Below, piece after piece: positions 59,443 through 64,000 of a DNA stretch of 64,000 nt. This DNA comes from Natronosalvus sp042663485 (lineage in GTDB: Archaea; Halobacteriota; Halobacteria; Halobacteriales; Natrialbaceae), in the NCBI GenBank assembly GCA_042663485.1, contig JBHTAF010000001.1, one strand, 5' to 3'. Each line of letters begins with the position of its first letter. The stretch's first letter is position 1. Under the pieces are notes generated by a model. The model was given only the letters and a program-made list of their open reading frames with translations. It had not been told where the DNA came from and searched no databases. The position numbers and the translations under genes were made by a program.

Positions 59443-60924
59443 TCACGCACCCGGCAGGTTGGCGCCACCGTCCTCGAGCGCAATGGCAACGTTCTTCGTC
59501 TGTACGTAGGATTCGAGCGCCTCCAGGCCCTTCTCGCGGCCGATTCCGCTCCGCTTGTACCCGCCGAAGGGCGTCTGCTGGGTGTCGACGAACCAGTCGT
59601 TGACGTAGACGTTCCCCGCCTCGAGGCGCCTCGCCAGTCGACCTGCTCTCGAGACGTCCCCGGTGAAGACGCCGGAGACCAGCCCGTACTCGACGCCGTT
59701 GGCGATTTCGAGGGCCTCGGCCTCGGTTTCGAATGGAACGACGCAGAGGACCGGACCGAAAATCTCCTCCTGTTCGATTCGCATCCCGGGTTCGACGTCG
59801 GCGAAGACGGTCGGTTCGACGAAGTAGCCGGGCCGATCCGGCGTCCCGCCGCCGGCCGCGAGCGTCGCGCCCTCCCGTTGCCCGAGGTCGACGTAGCTCG
59901 TGACCTTCTCGAACTGTTCCTCGGAGGCCAGCGGGCCCATGTCGGCGTCCTCGGCCCCGGGGGCGAGGTCGTACTCCTCGGCGAGGTCGACGATTCGTTC
60001 GACGAACTCGTCGTAGACCGACTCGTGAACGAGCGCCCGATCGGCGGCCGAACAGACCTGCCCGGCGTTCGTGAAGATGGCCGTCGAAATCGTCTCCGCC
60101 GCGGCCTCGAGGTCGGCATCGGGAAACACGATCGCGGGGTTCTTGCCCCCGAGCTCGAGCGTGACAGGCGTGATCGACTCGGCGGCCGATCGCATGATGG
60201 CCTGGCCCGTCGGGACGCTTCCGGTGAAGGTGATCGTGTCGACGCCCTCGTGTCCGGTGAGCGCAGCCCCCGTCTCCCCGCCGCCGGGAACGACGTTGAC
60301 GAGACCGTCGGGAACACCCTCCTCCGCACACAGTTCAGCCAGCCGGAGCGTGCTCAACGGCGTGTTCGGCGCCGGTTTGACGACGACCGCGTTCCCGCCG
60401 ACCAGCGCGGGGGCGGTCCCGCGCGCGAAGAGATTCCCGGGGAAGTTCCACGGCGTGATCTGCGCGCTCACACCGTAGGGTTCGCGAATCGTGAAATCGA
60501 GGGTGTCGGAACCGAGGGGGATGCTCTTGCCCTCGAGTTTGTCGGTGAACCCGGCGTAGTACTCGAAGTAGCGGGCCGCGCTCTCGACGTCGCTTCTCGC
60601 CTGCGATAGCGGCTTCCCCTGGTCCAGGCTCTCGAGGGCGGCGAGTTCGTCGACGTGATCGCGGATGACGCGTCCCATTTCGTAAACCCGTCGACCGCGC
60701 TCGTCCGGGGGCGTCTCTCGCCACTCCGCGAAGGCTCGCCGCGCCGCTCGCACGGCGTCGTCGACGTCGGCCTCAGTGCAGCTGGCGACGCGGGTGAAGG
60801 GTTCCTCGCTCGCCGGATCGATCAGTTCGCTGTAGTCTCCCCCGGACGGCGGGGTCCGTTCGCCGTCGATGTAGGCGTCGTACGCCGACGCGATCTCGAG
60901 ATCGGCGTGTGTGAACTGGCCCAT
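59443..60924 (-). CDS. NAD(P)-dependent aldehyde dehydrogenase
   Basis: A 493-residue ALDH. Catalytic C291 (TNAGQVCSAADR) and E257 (LELGGKNP), ITPWNFP, FTGSVPTG and EIFGPVL are all present, with FGGYKRSGIGRE at the end. It is close to betaine/succinate-semialdehyde-type enzymes, and in this neighbourhood an amine- or amino-acid-derived aldehyde is plausible. A GTG nine bases upstream is an alternative start. The TATA box ATAATATAG (minus, 60945-60953) lies 21-29 bases upstream, and the GAACTTTGTTC palindrome lies further up. Confidence 0.92.
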   Translation of the reverse strand: MGQFTHADLEIASAYDAYIDGERTPPSGGDYSELIDPASEEPFTRVASCTEADVDDAVRAARRAFAEWRETPPDERGRRVYEMGRVIRDHVDELAALESLDQGKPLSQARSDVESAARYFEYYAGFTDKLEGKSIPLGSDTLDFTIREPYGVSAQITPWNFPGNLFARGTAPALVGGNAVVVKPAPNTPLSTLRLAELCAEEGVPDGLVNVVPGGGETGAALTGHEGVDTITFTGSVPTGQAIMRSAAESITPVTLELGGKNPAIVFPDADLEAAAETISTAIFTNAGQVCSAADRALVHESVYDEFVERIVDLAEEYDLAPGAEDADMGPLASEEQFEKVTSYVDLGQREGATLAAGGGTPDRPGYFVEPTVFADVEPGMRIEQEEIFGPVLCVVPFETEAEALEIANGVEYGLVSGVFTGDVSRAGRLARRLEAGNVYVNDWFVDTQQTPFGGYKRSGIGREKGLEALESYVQTKNVAIALEDGGANLPGA

Positions 60925-61007
60925 GTGTGTCACTGACGCCCCAGCTATATTATGTCTGTGAATAGTACCCGATGCCCGATTTTCGTTCTGTTATGGGGTA
61001 TAATACA

Positions 61008-61018
61008 GAACTTTGTTC
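61008..61018. promoter_or_regulatory. GAACTTTGTTC palindrome (copy D) upstream of the aldehyde dehydrogenase
   Basis: Same 11-mer as copies A and B, 55 bases above the TATA box. It also forms a longer inverted repeat with GTTCTGT (60985-60991) through ACAGAAC (61005-61011). Confidence 0.5.
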
Positions 61019-61064
61019 ACCGAGAATGGAGAATTCGAAAATATATTCGTCCCTTGGCCAGTCG

Positions 61065-63710
61065 CTACCTCCGAATCCACTCGAGCGGCCGCGTGACCAG
61101 CGGCCGGTAGTCCTCGTGGGGATCGTAGGCGGCAAACGAGAGGCTGTTGGTCATGACGCTCACGCTCGAGGTCGCCATCGCCAGACCGGCCAGGGCAGGG
61201 TTGAGCAACCCGAGCGAGGCGATCGGGACCAGCGTGGTGTTGTAGATCAACGCCCAGAAGAGGTTCTGTCGAACCTTTTTCAGGGTGGCCTCCGAGATGC
61301 GAATCGCCTTGAGCACGTCGGCGGGGTCGTCGCGCATCAGCGTCACGTCGGCCGATTCGATGGCCACGTCAGTCCCGGATCCGATGGCGACGCCGACGTG
61401 GGCCGTCGTGAGCGCGGGCGCGTCGTTGACACCGTCGCCGACCATCATCACTCGCGTGCCGTCGCTGTCGTCGCCGCCGGCCGACTGCAGATCCTCGATG
61501 TGATCCGCCTTGTCCTCCGGCAGGACGCCCGCCCGAACGTTCGCGGGCTCGATGCCCACTCGCTCCGCGACCGCTCGAGCGGTTCGCTCGTTGTCGCCGG
61601 TCAGCATGACGACCCCGATTCCCCGCTCTCGCAGGGCGGCCACGGTCTCCGTCGCGCTCTCGCGGACCTCGTCGGCCACCGCGACGACGCCCAGCAACGC
61701 GCCGTCGACGGCGACCGGAATCGCGGTCTTCCCCTCGCGCTCGAGGCGCTCGAGGATTTCTTCGGCTGGCTCGGGGTCGATCCCCTCGTCCTCGAGCAGC
61801 TTTCGTCGGCCGACCACGACCGTCCCGCGGGCCGTCTCCGCGCGAATCCCGTGACCAGGGACGTTCTCGAAGTCCTCCAGGTCACCCATCTCGACGCCGC
61901 GCTCAGTGGCGCCCTCGACGATGGCGCGTCCAATGGGGTGTTCCGAGCCCGATTCGGCGGCCGCTGCGGCCCCCAGGACGAACGACTCGAGGGATTCCTC
62001 GCGCGTCTCGAGGACGCCGCCGTCGGCGCGGGAGTCGGTACCGCCGTCCGCTGCGACTCCGCTCGTTTCGTCGTCCAGGACGACCACGTCGGTCAGCGTC
62101 ATCTCGCCGTGGGTCAGCGTCCCGGTCTTGTCGAAGACGACGGTGTCGATCCCACGGACCTGCTCGAGGACGTCGCCACCCTTGAAGAGGACGCCGTTGG
62201 TCGCGCTCAACGTGGAGCCGACCATCGTCGCCGCGGGCGTCGCCAACCCGAGCGCGCAGGGACAGGCGATCAACAGCGCGGAGGCGAGCACGACGACCGA
62301 GAACTCGAGGACGGGCACGCCGCCCGCGACCGGGCCGCCCCCGACCGGCTCGAGGATGGGGATCCAGGAGCCGATCCAGGCCGAGGCGCCGTGGAGGGCG
62401 TCGGGGAACAGCGCCCAGAGGACTGCCCAGACCACGGCGTTGACGATCACCGCCGGGACGAAGTAGGCGCTCACCGTGTCGACCACCCGCTGGATCTCGG
62501 GCTGGCGGGACTGGGCCTCCTTGACCCGGTCGACGATCTGTTGCAGAGCCGTCTCGGAGCCGACTTTGGTCGCCTCGACCAGCAGGACACCGTTCTCGTT
62601 GATCGTGCTCCCCACGACGTCGTCGCCCTCGCTCTTCTCCACCGGGACGGATTCGCCGGTCAACATCGACTCGTCGACGGCGCTCTGGCCCTCGAGGACG
62701 ACGCCGTCGGTCGGAATCCGCTCGCCCGGTCGGACCTTGAGCACGTCGCCGACCCGGACGTCCTCCAGAGGAACCTTCACTTCAGTCCCGTCCCGCACGA
62801 CCGTGGCGTCTTCGGCCTCCATCTCGAGGAGTTCCCGCAGGGCGTTGCCCGCCCGCGCCTTCGACCGGACCTCGAGCCAGTTGCCCAGCGTGATGAACCA
62901 GAGGATGAACGCGACGGCCTCGAAGTAGAGGTTGCCGGTCAGCCCGATGGTAAGCACGGCCGTCGAGTAGACGTAGCCCGCGAGGGTACCGACGGCGACG
63001 AGGGTGTCCATGTTCGCTCGTCGGTTGTGCGCGAACGCACGATAGGCGCCAACGAGGAACTCGCGGCCGAGGGTCGCCATCATGACCGTCGCGATGGCGA
63101 ACTCGGTCCAGTCGACGACTCCCTCGCCGATTCCGAGCACCTCGTGGAGCGGCGGCACGAGTCCGAGCATCGCGAGCATGATCGGCACGAACGGCAGCGT
63201 GAGCAGGCCGCCCCCGATCACCAGCCGTCGCTGCCGGGCCAGTTCGCGCTCGACGGCGCGCTCGCGCTGGCCCTCGTCTTCCTCGTCCTCGCCGCCCGCA
63301 GGTTCGTACCCCGCCTCCTCGATCGCTCGTCGGATTTCGGCCAGCGAGACGTCCGACGGGTTGTAGCGAATCCGGGCCTCGTCCGAGGCGAAGTTCACGT
63401 CCGCCGCGACGACCCCGGGAAGGGCCTCCGTCGCCTCCTGGACGGTTCCCGAACAGGTTGCACAGGACATCCCCATCACGGGAATCGAGGTGGTTTCGGT
63501 CGCGACCTCGTAGCCCGCGTTCGACACCGCCTCGACGACCTCCTCCAGGCTGACCACGTCGGGGTCGTAGGCGACGACCCCCTCGTCGGTCGCGAAGTTC
63601 GCACTCGCCTCCTCGACTCCCTTGAGATCGCTCAGAGCGTCCTGGACGGTCCCCGAGCACGTCGCACAGGACATCCCGGTGATTTCGAGGTGGGCGCGTC
63701 GTTTCGTCAT
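61065..63710 (-). CDS. copA: Copper-transporting P1B-type ATPase
   Basis: An 881-residue membrane pump exporting Cu+. Two N-terminal heavy-metal domains carry GMSCATCSG each (cysteines 15/18 and 83/86). An acidic linker and about eight transmembrane segments follow, with CPC in LLIACPCALGLA. TGES, the phosphorylation site DKTGTLTHGEM, SEHPIGRA and MLTGDN...GDGVNDAPAL are the P-type signatures. Tandem GMxCxxC domains and CPC mark the CopA subgroup; silver is also possible. No separate chaperone gene is visible beside it. Confidence 0.95.
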   Translation of the reverse strand: MTKRRAHLEITGMSCATCSGTVQDALSDLKGVEEASANFATDEGVVAYDPDVVSLEEVVEAVSNAGYEVATETTSIPVMGMSCATCSGTVQEATEALPGVVAADVNFASDEARIRYNPSDVSLAEIRRAIEEAGYEPAGGEDEEDEGQRERAVERELARQRRLVIGGGLLTLPFVPIMLAMLGLVPPLHEVLGIGEGVVDWTEFAIATVMMATLGREFLVGAYRAFAHNRRANMDTLVAVGTLAGYVYSTAVLTIGLTGNLYFEAVAFILWFITLGNWLEVRSKARAGNALRELLEMEAEDATVVRDGTEVKVPLEDVRVGDVLKVRPGERIPTDGVVLEGQSAVDESMLTGESVPVEKSEGDDVVGSTINENGVLLVEATKVGSETALQQIVDRVKEAQSRQPEIQRVVDTVSAYFVPAVIVNAVVWAVLWALFPDALHGASAWIGSWIPILEPVGGGPVAGGVPVLEFSVVVLASALLIACPCALGLATPAATMVGSTLSATNGVLFKGGDVLEQVRGIDTVVFDKTGTLTHGEMTLTDVVVLDDETSGVAADGGTDSRADGGVLETREESLESFVLGAAAAAESGSEHPIGRAIVEGATERGVEMGDLEDFENVPGHGIRAETARGTVVVGRRKLLEDEGIDPEPAEEILERLEREGKTAIPVAVDGALLGVVAVADEVRESATETVAALRERGIGVVMLTGDNERTARAVAERVGIEPANVRAGVLPEDKADHIEDLQSAGGDDSDGTRVMMVGDGVNDAPALTTAHVGVAIGSGTDVAIESADVTLMRDDPADVLKAIRISEATLKKVRQNLFWALIYNTTLVPIASLGLLNPALAGLAMATSSVSVMTNSLSFAAYDPHEDYRPLVTRPLEWIRR

Positions 63711-63898
63711 GGTGGAGACTACGGGTTACGTGTTCAAGCGAGTTGTGCCTTTCAATTACACGTTATTCCACCATCCGAATTTCGATTGTAAACCACCACT
63801 CCCGGTGGATTGATGAAGTGAAAGTGAACGAGCCACTCGTCGTCTCGAAAACGAATCCGCCGCTCGAAGACCACAGCGAGCGAAATCACGCGACTGGG
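63711..63898. other. Intergenic region upstream of copA
   Basis: About 190 bases separating copA from the next minus-strand gene. An AT-rich patch near 63750-63790 is the likely promoter region. I see no small gene and no clear operator repeat. Confidence 0.35.
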
Positions 63899-64000
63899 CT
63901 ACATCGATTCCTCATCCGACCCGAGTTCCTCGGCTCCTTTGAGTACTACCTGGTCGTCGGTCACGCGCTCGATTTCGTTGGCCTCAACGGGGAAGTCGTC
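63899..64000 (-). CDS. C-terminal end of a gene continuing beyond the window
   Basis: The stop TAG is at 63899-63901. The 33 residues visible (DDFPVEANEIERVTDDQVVL, then KGAEELGSDEESM) have a short strand pattern and an acidic tail. This is compatible with the end of a PRC-barrel or similar small haloarchaeal protein, but too little is present to name it. Confidence 0.5.
   Translation of the reverse strand, partial: DDFPVEANEIERVTDDQVVLKGAEELGSDEESM

Noticed and set aside
60972..63791. A very long open frame antisense to copA (over 900 codons), with similar ones opposite the histidine kinase (11708-14404) and the M20/SDR genes (55416-57080)
   Set aside because: They arise from high GC and strong codon bias on the coding strand. 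Their products are Arg/Val/Asp-rich with no family motifs, while the opposite strand encodes recognisable proteins.

Overview
This 64 kb window is chromosomal DNA of a halophilic archaeon (class Halobacteria). The evidence is high GC content, acidic proteins, very frequent CTCGAG (Leu-Glu) codon pairs, twin-arginine lipoproteins with an AGC lipobox, mostly leaderless genes with a TATA-like box about 27 bases before the start codon, and several families found only or mainly in haloarchaea. A member of the Natrialbaceae is plausible but not shown. I saw no rRNA, tRNA, CRISPR array or insertion sequence.

Layout, 0-19 kb: the tail of a RecA-like protein; a central-carbon block (pgk and gapA on minus, gapB divergent on plus) with a promoter region that looks regulated; hsp20; atpD; a small zinc-ribbon protein; an HTH regulator; aRF1; a lipoprotein; the archaeosine radical SAM enzyme; a receiver-like gene broken by an in-frame stop; a large multi-PAS/GAF histidine kinase; a rhodanese-MBL protein; purS-purQ; an IDI-like Nudix protein.

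19-35 kb: a lipid kinase and a PHP protein (divergent), an Lrp regulator and carA (divergent around a palindrome), a sugar acetyltransferase, a four-gene DUF4129-DUF7269-DUF58-DUF7519 membrane operon without an adjacent MoxR ATPase, a TRAM protein, etfBA, purU, a MATE transporter, a candidate small RNA and ilvA.

35-45.6 kb: a transducer and its lipoprotein (BasT/BasB-like), a COG2108-type radical SAM protein, a Bat-type HTH protein, a methyltransferase, DUF5789, then a GlmU-like nucleotidyltransferase overlapping glmS (UDP-GlcNAc synthesis).

45.6-61 kb is a coherent catabolic region: a dipeptide-type ABC transporter (fused ATPase, two permeases, with the binding protein 8 kb away), a class-III aminotransferase, methylmalonate-semialdehyde dehydrogenase, an Lrp regulator, an operon SDR, M20 peptidase, M20-like protein without metal ligands, LpxC-like protein, and an aldehyde dehydrogenase. 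A recurring palindrome GAAC-N3-GTTC sits before the SDR operon, before the aldehyde dehydrogenase and before a candidate small RNA downstream of glmS. The window ends with a copper-type P1B ATPase and the tail of another gene.

The most unusual items are the LpxC-like protein (all six catalytic positions of bacterial LpxC appear conserved, in an organism group without lipid A), the shared GAACTTTGTTC operator with its candidate small RNA, TrmB-like sites placed oppositely at the glycolytic and gluconeogenic GAPDH genes, and a second terminator-bearing candidate small RNA before ilvA.
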